This document shows, one piece after another, positions 56,150-64,000 of a stretch of DNA of 64,000 bases; the stretch's first letter is position 1; the number at the start of each line of letters is the position of its first letter. Below the pieces are notes generated by a model. It worked only from the letters and a program-made list of their open reading frames with translations. It was not told where the DNA came from and ran no database searches. A program made the translations under genes and the position numbers. This DNA is from Pseudoflavonifractor sp. GTDB taxonomy: Bacteria; Bacteroidota; Bacteroidia; Bacteroidales; Muribaculaceae. The stretch spans positions 1,685,197 through 1,749,196 of the forward strand of contig JAMPAQ010000001.1 of NCBI GenBank assembly GCA_023667145.1. The letters are read 5' to 3'.

Positions 56150-57277
56150 ATGAAATGTGATATTATAATAACATACTGCTGGAATAGGGTTGGTTACAAT
56201 ATCCTAAAAAGTTTATCTAAAAAAGGATTATCCGTAATATGCGCCGATACCTCGAAAAATAATATCTGTTCCCTATCGAGATATTCATCCGGTTCGTTCA
56301 CCTATCCAAATCCTTTTACCGATGAAGAGAATTTTATCAATTGTCTCATCAATAAGATAAATGAATTTCAGCCATCCATGCTGATTCCCACTCATGATGA
56401 ATCCCTAATTATCGCAAAATATCGAAACAGATTTCCACCAGAGCTAAAAATACCAATAAGTAATTTTAGTATACTCTGTAATTTATCCGATAAAAAGACA
56501 GCGACGAAGATAGCCCAAAGACTAAGCATTCCCGTTCCAAAAGTATATGACAGTATTACGGATATTGACGAGAATCAGTATCCATTGATCATAAAACCTA
56601 CAATTGGAAATTCAGCAAAAGGTGTGCATAAGGTAAATAACCGTGACGAGGCTGAAGCAATATTATCGCAAAGCAGTGATACACCATTAATTATTGAAGA
56701 ATTTATTCCTGGGAATGACATTTGTGTAGATTGTATCCGTACAAACAAATTTTTTTATGGATCAGTTTATCGGGCTATCGTAACAAAAACCCAAGGAGGG
56801 GGGACAACAACCCAGCGAGAGATAGTGCAAAATAACAAATTGGTTGAGTATGCCAAAATACTGCTCGATCATGTAGGATATACCGGAGTTTGCGGATTTG
56901 ATTTTAGGTTTGATGACAAAACCGGCAGAATAGCTTTTATAGAAACCAACCCACGGTTTACAGGAGGTCTTGCCACTCCAATAGCAGCTGGATTCGATAT
57001 TCCTAATATGCTACACGAACTATATACAAATCCTGATTATAGGCCAAAAGTTGAATTGAAAACAGGGACAAAGACTAAATGGATTCTTGGAGATGGGATT
57101 GCTTTAATCGATTCAATCGTACATGGGAAAGTTTCCAAGCATACATTAAAAAATGCCTTTAATTTCAAGGGATTTGATGCTTTTGATGACTATGACAAGA
57201 AGGATAGGAGAGCTATTTTAGGCGAGTTAAGCTACTATCTTTCAAAATTGATAAAAAATAAGAAATTAAATCCATAG
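56150..57277 (+). CDS. ATP-grasp ligase
   Basis: 375 residues, soluble. ATP-grasp features: YPLIIKPTIGNSAKGVHKV (lysine and Gly-rich lid), LIIEEFIPGNDICVD (E-x-F-I-P-G hinge), and the metal/ATP site FDFRF...IETNPRFTGG. The N-terminal part (ILIPTHDESLII-like, LIPTHDE) is the preATP-grasp domain. Such proteins in polysaccharide operons may ligate an amino acid or other carboxylate to an amino sugar, which would suit the neighbouring GNAT/FemAB-like gene, but the reaction here is unproven. Gap of 15 bases after the GT2, one base before the sugar transferase. Confidence 0.85.
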   Translation: MKCDIIITYCWNRVGYNILKSLSKKGLSVICADTSKNNICSLSRYSSGSFTYPNPFTDEENFINCLINKINEFQPSMLIPTHDESLIIAKYRNRFPPELKIPISNFSILCNLSDKKTATKIAQRLSIPVPKVYDSITDIDENQYPLIIKPTIGNSAKGVHKVNNRDEAEAILSQSSDTPLIIEEFIPGNDICVDCIRTNKFFYGSVYRAIVTKTQGGGTTTQREIVQNNKLVEYAKILLDHVGYTGVCGFDFRFDDKTGRIAFIETNPRFTGGLATPIAAGFDIPNMLHELYTNPDYRPKVELKTGTKTKWILGDGIALIDSIVHGKVSKHTLKNAFNFKGFDAFDDYDKKDRRAILGELSYYLSKLIKNKKLNP

Positions 57278-57278
57278 T

Positions 57279-57854
57279 ATGATAAAATATTGTTTTGATA
57301 GAATTGGAGCTTTCTTTGGATGTGTTGTCATAATTCCAATTGTTGCTATAGTCAGCATATTGATTAAAATACGTATGCCCGGCCCAATATTCTTCAAACA
57401 AAAGAGAGTCGGTAAAAATGGGAAATTATTCACCATGATAAAATTCAGGACGATGAATGTGTCCCATAACGGCAGCAGCATATCAGTAAAAGGAGAAAAC
57501 CGTATCACTAAACTTGGTGCCGTACTTAGAAAGTATAAATTGGATGAATTGCCTGAATTAGTCAATGTTCTTATTGGGGATATGAGTTTTGTCGGTCCCC
57601 GACCTGATGTGCCTGGTTATGCGGATTTATTAAAGGGCGAAGACAGACTAATCCTGAAATTACGCCCCGGTATAACAGGGCCGGCATCACTCAAATACGC
57701 TAATGAAGAAGAGCTCTTATCGCAGGTTGATAATCCACAAAAATATAACGATGAGGTCATCTACCCTGATAAGGTAAAGATAAATTTGGATTATTATTAC
57801 AATCATACATTCTTGTCTGATTTAAGGATCATATTCAAGACCGTAATCAGATAA
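57279..57854 (+). CDS. Initiating sugar-phosphate transferase (PglC-like, bacterial sugar transferase)
   Basis: 191 residues. A single N-terminal hydrophobic re-entrant helix (RIGAFFGCVVIIPIVAIVSIL) precedes the catalytic domain with KFRTM, the catalytic D-E pair in LDELPELVNVL, FVGPRPD and LRPGITGPASL. Monotopic PglC-type enzymes transfer a sugar phosphate, often of a UDP-diacetamido-sugar, to undecaprenyl phosphate as the first step. A second, unrelated initiating enzyme of the WecA kind lies at the end of the operon. Confidence 0.92.
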   Translation: MIKYCFDRIGAFFGCVVIIPIVAIVSILIKIRMPGPIFFKQKRVGKNGKLFTMIKFRTMNVSHNGSSISVKGENRITKLGAVLRKYKLDELPELVNVLIGDMSFVGPRPDVPGYADLLKGEDRLILKLRPGITGPASLKYANEEELLSQVDNPQKYNDEVIYPDKVKINLDYYYNHTFLSDLRIIFKTVIR

Positions 57855-57878
57855 AGCATTTGGGTTAATTTAATAGGC

Positions 57879-58841
57879 ATGAAACTTTATACACTTCGGT
57901 CCATAAGGAAAGTAAAAGATGCTTGGCTATCCCTTTATAGAATATGTCCTACAGCAACACCATTTCAAGATTATGAAGTGATGAAAATAGCTGTAAGATA
58001 CTTTTTCCCGTATAATATAAAGAATTTAGCTCATGTGGAATATGCAGTAATTTCGGATAATAACAATATTGTCTTTATTGCACCAATACTTGTCTATAAT
58101 AATAAGCCAGCAGAAATATTCGGGAATGTAAATGGATATAATTATTGTTCTGTTCTCTACTCTCCTGATACAGATTTGAATCTCTGTTTCGAAATTCTAA
58201 AGAAACATTATAAATCAGTTCTTTTCTCAAAGGGAGGATATAACATTGACAAACGATTAATTACCCCGCCAAATTCAAAACAGGTTCAAGTTGCAATCAG
58301 TATTCCAAATGCACATGACGAATACATCAATTCACTATCATCATCAACGAGACAGAATATTCGCACAGCATATAATAGGCTCATAAAAGAAGGACACGTA
58401 ATCAAAATGACGGTACTAAGACCTCATAATGGTAACATCTCGTCCCAAATCAATCAATGCATCAATCTTTATTGTGACAGACACTTATCAAGATATGGGG
58501 TAAAAACATCATCAATCAAACGATGGTTTTTGAAAAACTTGAACTTTGCTACAATTTTTTATAAAAAATGTTCGTCAGCAATGACAATTACATTAGATAT
58601 TGATGGGTCTTTAGCGGCCTTTATGAGTGGTCTTGTTAAAGATAACGTTTTTGTTGTACCTCGGCTATCTATTAATAATGAATATCGCAGATATTCTCCA
58701 GGAATTATACTTATAAATGAGGCAATCAAATATTTTATATCCGATACAAAAATAACTATATTGGATTTAAGTCAAGGTCAAGAATCCTATAAATATAATA
58801 TGGGAGGAAAAGAACACTACACATACGAATTCAGATTCTAA
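57879..58841 (+). CDS. GNAT/FemAB-like acyltransferase
   Basis: 320 residues. The pattern of a short N-terminal domain, SLSSSTRQNIRTAYNRL (typical of the FemAB-like/BioF2 group) and a GNAT-like second half (AFMSGLVKDNVFVVPRL, then GIILINEAIKYF; ILDLSQGQESYKYNMGG) suggests an acyl- or aminoacyl-transferase. The phrase YKYNMGGKE resembles the 'yK..lG' end common in this family. It may attach an acyl or amino-acid group to a sugar, possibly one activated by the preceding ATP-grasp enzyme. AT-rich; last gene of the AT-rich block. Confidence 0.78.
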   Translation: MKLYTLRSIRKVKDAWLSLYRICPTATPFQDYEVMKIAVRYFFPYNIKNLAHVEYAVISDNNNIVFIAPILVYNNKPAEIFGNVNGYNYCSVLYSPDTDLNLCFEILKKHYKSVLFSKGGYNIDKRLITPPNSKQVQVAISIPNAHDEYINSLSSSTRQNIRTAYNRLIKEGHVIKMTVLRPHNGNISSQINQCINLYCDRHLSRYGVKTSSIKRWFLKNLNFATIFYKKCSSAMTITLDIDGSLAAFMSGLVKDNVFVVPRLSINNEYRRYSPGIILINEAIKYFISDTKITILDLSQGQESYKYNMGGKEHYTYEFRF

Positions 58842-58859
58842 ATCAAAACTTATATAAAA

Positions 58860-59999
58860 ATGCAGGAGCGTATTTTACTGTCGCTGGCCCATATGGGGGG
58901 CAGCGAGAAGGAATGGGTCGAGGAGGCGTTCAGGACAAACTGGATTGTGCCGCTCGGGCCCAATGTAAATGAGTTTGAACGTCGTCTTGAGAGATACCTC
59001 GGGGTACACGATGGTCATGTCGTCGCGCTCAGCGCCGGAACCGCCGCCATACATCTCGGGCTGGTTATGCTCGGGGTCGGCAACGGTGACGAGGTCATCT
59101 GCCAGTCATTCACATTCTCGGCGAGCGCCAACCCTATTGTTTACCAAGGTGCCAAGCCGGTGTTTGTCGACAGCGAGCCTGACACATGGAACATGTCACC
59201 CGCCGCTCTTGAGGAAGCCATAATCGACCGTAAGAAGGTGACAGGACGCTATCCCAAGGCCATCATCCCGGTACATCTGTACGGTATGCCGGCAAAGATG
59301 GATGAAATACTCGCCGTAGCGGCAAAATATGACATCCCGGTACTTGAGGATGCCGCCGAGGCACTCGGGTCGGAATACAAGGGATACAAGTGCGGCACGT
59401 TTGGCGAATACGGAGCCTTGAGTTTCAACGGCAACAAAATCATCACAACCTCGGGTGGCGGCGCACTGATATGCCCTACTGCCGATGCCGCCAAGCGGGT
59501 GCTGTTTTACGCGACACAGGCACGTGAGAACCGTCCATATTACTATCACGAGGTTATCGGATATAACTACCGGCTCAGTAATGTGAGCGCCGGCATAGGA
59601 TGCGGACAAATGGATGTGCTCGCCGACCACGTTGCACGCCGACGCGAGATACACGACCTCTACAAGGCAGGACTCGACGACATCGAGGGGATAACAGTGA
59701 TGGACAACCCGTCGGCCGACTTCAGCTCCAACTTCTGGCTGTCGACCATAATCGTCAATCCATCGTCGGGACACACACCAGACCAGCTGCGTCTCGCGCT
59801 CGACGCGGCCAATATCGAGAGCCGCCTGTTGTGGCGACCTATGCACATGCAGCCAGTCTACAGCGAGGCGCCCTACTATGGCGGCGACGTATGCGAGAGA
59901 CTGTTTGACACAGGACTCTGTCTGCCGAGTGGGTCGAGCCTCACCGACGACGACATCTCACGTGTCATCGACACAATCAAGCGCTTCATGACCGAATGA
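58860..59999 (+). CDS. DegT/DnrJ/EryC1 aminotransferase (PglE-like)
   Basis: 379 residues. PLP lysine K193 in LSFNGNKIITTSGGGAL, the pocket aspartate in LEDAAEALGS and PGxxxNEFER at the N-terminus match the PglE/UDP-4-keto-sugar aminotransferase group, distinct from the one at 39743. It probably makes the amino sugar (bacillosamine-type) used by the PglC-like initiating enzyme. GC-rich, so it marks the right, apparently conserved flank of the locus. The stop overlaps the HAD gene (ATGA). Confidence 0.92.
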   Translation: MQERILLSLAHMGGSEKEWVEEAFRTNWIVPLGPNVNEFERRLERYLGVHDGHVVALSAGTAAIHLGLVMLGVGNGDEVICQSFTFSASANPIVYQGAKPVFVDSEPDTWNMSPAALEEAIIDRKKVTGRYPKAIIPVHLYGMPAKMDEILAVAAKYDIPVLEDAAEALGSEYKGYKCGTFGEYGALSFNGNKIITTSGGGALICPTADAAKRVLFYATQARENRPYYYHEVIGYNYRLSNVSAGIGCGQMDVLADHVARRREIHDLYKAGLDDIEGITVMDNPSADFSSNFWLSTIIVNPSSGHTPDQLRLALDAANIESRLLWRPMHMQPVYSEAPYYGGDVCERLFDTGLCLPSGSSLTDDDISRVIDTIKRFMTE

Positions 60000-60688
60000 C
60001 GGTTGTCGCGTTTGACCTTGACGACACCCTCTTTCGTGAGCGTGACTTCCTCCTCTCGGCCTACCGCACCATCGCCCGCACTGTCGCCGGAGAATACCCT
60101 ATCGACATCCAGTCGGCCTATGACGCGATGGCAAGCGGCGGGTTTGACCTGCTGATAGAGGAGATTGCCAAGCTATCGTACTATTGTGACCTGACAATAG
60201 TCCGGTGTATCGACATCTACCGCACGCATATCCCCGACATTGTCCTTGACTCCGAAACAGCGGCAGTCCTTGACGAGATAGCGAGACGTGATGACACCGT
60301 GCCGGCGCTGATAACCGACGGACGCATCGTCACCCAGACAAACAAAATCATGGCACTCGGCCTTGACCGATACTTCAGCAGCGAGGATATATTCATCTCC
60401 GAGGCCGTCGGTCACGACAAGCTGTCGCCCTTCTCATTCATGCGGCTTATGGAGCGACACCCCGGCGCATGGCGGTACGTCTACGTAGGAGACAATCCGG
60501 CCAAGGACTTCATGAGACCCCGGGAACTTGGATGGGTGACAATTGGACTGCGGGACAACGGCCAAAACATACATCCACAGCCGACAGCACCCGGGCAACC
60601 CGGGCAACCTGACTGCTGGGTTGACACACTGAAACAGATATTTCCTGTGATTTACCCCGATACGCCACAGACGTATCGCGAGACATAA
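59996..60688 (+). CDS. HAD family hydrolase
   Basis: 230 residues. Motif I FDLDDTLF (D-x-D, residues 5-12) with the nucleophile Asp, motif II ITDG, motif III lysine in GHDKLSP and motif [11 protein letters not shown] helical cap sits between motifs I and II, as in phosphatases of the C1 group acting on small sugar phosphates. It overlaps the PglE-like gene by 4 bases, which suggests a dephosphorylating or proofreading role in the sugar pathway. The C-terminus contains a small tandem 9-base repeat (encoding PGQPGQ). Confidence 0.85.
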   Translation: MTVVAFDLDDTLFRERDFLLSAYRTIARTVAGEYPIDIQSAYDAMASGGFDLLIEEIAKLSYYCDLTIVRCIDIYRTHIPDIVLDSETAAVLDEIARRDDTVPALITDGRIVTQTNKIMALGLDRYFSSEDIFISEAVGHDKLSPFSFMRLMERHPGAWRYVYVGDNPAKDFMRPRELGWVTIGLRDNGQNIHPQPTAPGQPGQPDCWVDTLKQIFPVIYPDTPQTYRET

Positions 60689-60707
60689 CGACATAAAAAC
60701 CATACAA

Positions 60708-61790
60708 ATGCAATCATCAGCAAAAAACATAGCCCTTATCACCGGCATCACGGGTCAGGACGGCTCATTCCTGGCCGAGTTCCTACTTGAGAAAGGATAT
60801 GAGGTGCATGGCATCATACGCCGCAGCTCATCCTTCAACACCGGCCGCATCGAGCACCTGTATCTCGATGAGTGGGTGCGCGACATGAAGCGAAAGCGCC
60901 TCATCAACCTCCATTACGGCGACATGACCGACTCCAGCTCATTGATACGCATCATACAGGAGGTCAAGCCGACAGAGATATACAACCTCGCGGCCCAAAG
61001 CCATGTCAAGGTATCGTTTGATGTACCCGAATACACTGCCGAGACCGACGCCATCGGCACCCTGCGTCTGCTTGAGGCCGTGCGCATCCTCAAGATGGAA
61101 CATCAGACACGGATATATCAGGCCAGTACCTCCGAGCTGTTTGGCAAGGTACAGGAAACACCCCAGCGCGAGACCACCCCGTTCTATCCACGCAGCCCGT
61201 ATGCGTGTGCCAAGATATATGGTTACTGGATAACCCGCAACTACCGCGAGAGCTACGGCATGTATGCCGTGAACGGCATACTGTTCAACCACGAAAGCGA
61301 GCGCCGTGGCGAGACATTTGTCACCCGCAAGATCACCCTCGCCGCCGCCCGCATAGCCCATGGGTTGCAGGAAAAGCTCTATCTCGGCAACCTCAACGCC
61401 CTTCGTGACTGGGGATATGCACGTGACTACGTCGAGTGCATGTGGCTCATAATGCAGCAGCCACAGCCCGACGACTATGTCATAGCCACCGGCGAGCAAC
61501 ACACGGTCAAGGAGTTTACGACGCTCGCGTTCGCACGCGCCGGCATCACCTTGAGATGGGAGGGGGACGGCATAGACGAGAAAGGCATCGACACGGCCAC
61601 AGGCAAGACACTCGTGGAGGTTGACCCGAAATATTTCCGGCCTGCCGAAGTCGAGACACTGCTCGGCGACCCGACAAAGGCCCGCGAGCGACTTGGATGG
61701 AATCCGCGCAAGACATCGTTTGAGCGTCTTGTCGAGATTATGACCGACGCCGACCTAAGCCTTATAGCAGAGCAGAAACATTCAAAATAG
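60708..61790 (+). CDS. gmd: GDP-mannose 4,6-dehydratase
   Basis: 360 residues, standard for Gmd. NADP-binding [12 protein letters not shown] (14-25), catalytic TSE-like STSEL and YxxxK in [12 protein letters not shown], and RNYRESYG. It converts GDP-D-mannose to GDP-4-keto-6-deoxymannose, the first step to GDP-L-fucose. The next gene (33-base gap) completes the pathway. Start at 60708 gives the usual N-terminus ([13 protein letters not shown]). Confidence 0.96.
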   Translation: MQSSAKNIALITGITGQDGSFLAEFLLEKGYEVHGIIRRSSSFNTGRIEHLYLDEWVRDMKRKRLINLHYGDMTDSSSLIRIIQEVKPTEIYNLAAQSHVKVSFDVPEYTAETDAIGTLRLLEAVRILKMEHQTRIYQASTSELFGKVQETPQRETTPFYPRSPYACAKIYGYWITRNYRESYGMYAVNGILFNHESERRGETFVTRKITLAAARIAHGLQEKLYLGNLNALRDWGYARDYVECMWLIMQQPQPDDYVIATGEQHTVKEFTTLAFARAGITLRWEGDGIDEKGIDTATGKTLVEVDPKYFRPAEVETLLGDPTKARERLGWNPRKTSFERLVEIMTDADLSLIAEQKHSK

Positions 61791-61823
61791 ACATCACAAA
61801 TACCTATTACATCATAACTACCT

Positions 61824-62894
61824 ATGAACAAGGATTCACTCATCTATGTGGCCGGACACCGGGGTCTTGTAGGCTCGGCCATCTGGCGCAATCTTGAGGA
61901 GCGGGGATATACCAATCTCATCGGACGCACGCACAGCGAACTCGACCTGCTCGACAGCGTGGCAGTAAGGAAATTTTTTGACGAGCATAATCCCGAATAT
62001 GTCATACTTGCCGCCGCCCATGTCGGCGGCATAATGGCCAACAGCCTCTACAGGGCCGATTTCATATACCGCAACCTCCAGATACAGCAGAACGTCATCG
62101 GCGAGAGCTTCGAGCATGGGGTCAAGAAACTGCTGTTTCTCGGCAGTACCTGCATCTATCCCCGCGAGGCCCCGCAGCCTATAAGAGAGGATGCCCTGTT
62201 GACGTCGCCCCTTGAGTATACCAACGAGCCGTATGCCATCGCCAAAATCGCCGGATTGAAGATGTGTGAGAGCTTCAACCTGCAATACGGGACAGACTAT
62301 ATAGCAGTGATGCCGACCAACCTCTACGGGCCCAATGACAACTTTGACCTGCAACGCAGCCACGTGCTCCCGGCCATGATGCGCAAGATGCACCTCGCGA
62401 GGCTGCTCCATCGCGGCGACTACAAGACACTGCGCGACGACCTCGCGATACTGCCTGTCGATGGCATCAATGCCGACAGCACCGACAGCGAGATAGCGTC
62501 GGCACTCGCCCGATATGGCATATATCCCGACCGTCTTGAGCTGTGGGGAAGCGGCACACCGCTGCGCGAGTTCCTTTGGAGCGAGGATATGGCCGATGCC
62601 TCGGTACACATACTTGAAAATGTATCATTTGGAGACCTCAAGGGCGAGAATCCCGAGGTACGCAACTGCCACATAAACATCGGCACCGGCAAGGAGCTCA
62701 CCATCGCACAGCTCGCCGGACTCATAAAGGAGACCGTGGAATATGACGGGGAGATAGTGTGGAATCCCGAGAAACCCGACGGCACGATGCGCAAGCTGTG
62801 TGACGTGAGCAAGCTGCATAGCCTCGGATGGCGACACAAGGTAGAGATAGAGGATGGCGTCAGACGGCTGTATGCTTGGTATCTAAACCGTTGA
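61824..62894 (+). CDS. fcl: GDP-L-fucose synthase
   Basis: 356 residues. GHRGLVGSAIWR (NADP site), the SSTCIYP-like GSTCIYPREAPQP and YxxxK in NEPYAIAKIAGLK are the Fcl signatures. It epimerises and reduces the gmd product to GDP-L-fucose. It is about 35 residues longer than the E. coli enzyme because of an insertion around residues 190-230 (LAILPVDGINADSTDSEI), which is common in Bacteroidales. Confidence 0.95.
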   Translation: MNKDSLIYVAGHRGLVGSAIWRNLEERGYTNLIGRTHSELDLLDSVAVRKFFDEHNPEYVILAAAHVGGIMANSLYRADFIYRNLQIQQNVIGESFEHGVKKLLFLGSTCIYPREAPQPIREDALLTSPLEYTNEPYAIAKIAGLKMCESFNLQYGTDYIAVMPTNLYGPNDNFDLQRSHVLPAMMRKMHLARLLHRGDYKTLRDDLAILPVDGINADSTDSEIASALARYGIYPDRLELWGSGTPLREFLWSEDMADASVHILENVSFGDLKGENPEVRNCHINIGTGKELTIAQLAGLIKETVEYDGEIVWNPEKPDGTMRKLCDVSKLHSLGWRHKVEIEDGVRRLYAWYLNR

Positions 62895-62929
62895 CCCGTC
62901 ACAATCGGACAATGTCATAACATCACGCC

Positions 62930-63904
62930 ATGACCTGCCTGTATTACCTGATACTGACACTGGTGCTCATACTGACGGAGTTGTGCTACATCCGCATCGC
63001 ACGTCGCTATGGCATAGGCGCACACGTCAGTCCACGCTCATCCCACAAACGTTACAACCTGTCGGGTGGAGGAATCATATTCATCATCGCGGCGGTGATA
63101 GTGTGGGTATGTCCCGAGTTCAGCCTGTCGCACCATCTCCTGCCACCACAGTTCAGCCTGATGATGGTGTGTGCGCTGCTTCTCGCCGCCGTTAGTTTTG
63201 CCGACGACCTGCACAACCTCTCACCTAGGATAAGACTTGTCATCCAGATTGTGGCGGTCGCCCTTACGTTTCACGACTACCTCATCTATGACCGTTCAGA
63301 CATATTCCTGTTGATATTGATATGCGGCATAGGCTTTGTCAACGCCTACAACTTCATGGATGGCATAAACGGCATGATGGCGGGATATTCCATCGTGACG
63401 CTCGTCACCCTGCGCGTCTGCTTTGACGACATGACCGAGTTCAGGCCATTCATCAACACGCTTATAATCGCCGCAGCAGTATTCGCGTTTTTCAATTTCC
63501 GCAAAAATGCCAAGTGCTTTGCCGGAGACGTAGGCTCTATAGTAATGGGATTTTTCATACTCTATCTCATGGTCTCGCTCATCGGCCAGACGGGAGACGC
63601 CTCTGTCATCGTGTTTCTCATAGTATATGCCATCGACACGGTGTTCACCATATTCCAACGATTGTTCACGGGCGAGAACATCCTGTTACCCCACCGTCAT
63701 CACCTCTACCAGGTGCTTGCTAACCAGCGGCAGATACCCCATCACGTGGTGTCACTCTCGTTGTGCGCCGTTCAAGGGGGCATAAACCTAATATATTTCT
63801 ACATTCCCGACTCGCAGCGTTGGACCTACTTCATACTTGTGACCGGAATACTCACGGCGCTCTATTTCATCGTCAAGATACCGGCTGAACGCCACAACAC
63901 ATAG
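62930..63904 (+). CDS. Polyprenyl-phosphate sugar-1-phosphate transferase (WecA/WbpL-like, MraY family)
   Basis: 324 residues with about 10 membrane helices. It shows the family landmarks: RSSHKRYNLSGGG, the acidic DDLHNLSP region, NAYNFMDGINGMMAG with the catalytic Asp, and the HRHHLYQ loop near the C-terminus. It links a HexNAc-1-phosphate to undecaprenyl phosphate. Together with the PglC-like gene this gives the operon two initiating enzymes. It is the last gene; the terminator follows after 41 bases. An alternative is that it serves a host-wide glycan and only happens to sit here. Confidence 0.93.
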   Translation: MTCLYYLILTLVLILTELCYIRIARRYGIGAHVSPRSSHKRYNLSGGGIIFIIAAVIVWVCPEFSLSHHLLPPQFSLMMVCALLLAAVSFADDLHNLSPRIRLVIQIVAVALTFHDYLIYDRSDIFLLILICGIGFVNAYNFMDGINGMMAGYSIVTLVTLRVCFDDMTEFRPFINTLIIAAAVFAFFNFRKNAKCFAGDVGSIVMGFFILYLMVSLIGQTGDASVIVFLIVYAIDTVFTIFQRLFTGENILLPHRHHLYQVLANQRQIPHHVVSLSLCAVQGGINLIYFYIPDSQRWTYFILVTGILTALYFIVKIPAERHNT

Positions 63905-63945
63905 CAATCGTCAACGCCTGAGGCATATTAGCGGGAGCATACTAC

Positions 63946-63985
63946 AAAAAGAGGCTGTGTCAAAATAGGCGCAGCCTCTTTTTTA
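63946..63985 (+). terminator. Terminator of the polysaccharide operon
   Basis: Stem AAAAAGAGGCTG / CAGCCTCTTTTTT with a loop of about 13 bases and a T run (63979-63984). Strong rho-independent terminator 42 bases after the last stop codon. Confidence 0.9.
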
Positions 63986-64000
63986 TGGTCTTTGAGGTTT

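Noticed and set aside
60585..60612. Tandem 9-base repeat in the HAD gene as a phase-variation tract
   Set aside because: Only two units, in frame, near the C-terminus and not a simple homopolymer; variation would add or remove three residues without switching the gene.
1..64000. tRNA, rRNA, CRISPR array, insertion sequence or integrase
   Set aside because: No repeat-spacer pattern, transposase or integrase coding sequence, or cloverleaf-like sequence was noticed in the intergenic gaps. A scan with tRNAscan-SE or ISfinder would be decisive.

Overview
The window looks like a chromosome segment of a Bacteroidales gut bacterium, most likely from the Muribaculaceae or a near relative. The evidence is Bat (BatD/BatE) aerotolerance proteins, promoters of the Bacteroidetes TAnnTTTG type, proteins with type IX secretion C-terminal domains, a solitary TonB-dependent receptor, a DUF6155 protein, and a long polysaccharide operon that opens with a UpxY/NusG-type antiterminator. 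No tRNA, rRNA, CRISPR array, transposase or integrase was found.

Layout. 1-12.7 kb is mostly housekeeping: a BatD-BatE fusion, a small helix-turn-helix protein, a DUF2007-universal stress fusion, an orphan secreted protein, uvrB overlapping ygiQ, a TPR protein, an S9 peptidase lipoprotein and DUF6155. 12.6-19.2 kb is a rearranged accessory island. A GC-rich terminase-like ORF is followed by three overlapping genes for type IX-exported proteins; the outer two have degenerate metzincin-like domains and each is interrupted once. The island is bounded by direct duplications: the end of the DUF6155 gene and the start of the terminase-like gene recur downstream, joined to each other and to a copy of the prs terminator through short microhomologies.

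19.3-30.7 kb holds a frameshifted HTH-Fic gene, prs, a GH13 amylase-like enzyme, a patatin phospholipase, a putative porin, a periplasmic solute-binding protein, valS, and an alpha/beta hydrolase broken by an in-frame amber codon. 31.2-33.3 kb is a decayed restriction-modification pair: an intact cytosine-5 methyltransferase and a frameshifted NgoBV-like endonuclease. A flavodoxin-like reductase and a convergent TonB-dependent receptor follow.

36.6-64.0 kb is one polysaccharide (capsule, O-antigen or exopolysaccharide) operon of 27 kb, all on the plus strand, with many 1-4 base overlaps and a strong terminator at its end. UpxY comes first, then a flippase, two sugar aminotransferases, a PglD-type acetyltransferase, a metallo-beta-lactamase-fold protein, seven GT2 and two GT4 glycosyltransferases, a possible fucosyltransferase, an acyltransferase, an EpsG/Wzy-type polymerase, an ATP-grasp ligase, a FemAB/GNAT-like acyltransferase, a UDP-sugar dehydrogenase, gmd and fcl for GDP-fucose, and two different initiating phosphoglycosyl transferases (PglC-like and WecA-like). 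By eye, the middle (about 40.8-45.6 and 49-58.8 kb) is AT-rich and the ends, plus a central segment with the dehydrogenase, are GC-rich, which suggests cassette exchange.

Four genes or gene groups outside the polysaccharide operon carry single disabling lesions (two in the type IX trio, one each in Fic, the hydrolase and the endonuclease). No complete, clearly new defence or mobile system was seen. The best candidates for novelty are the duplicated-flank island with its degenerate metzincin trio, the unusual accessory enzymes of the polysaccharide operon, and a nested palindrome at 44.1 kb.
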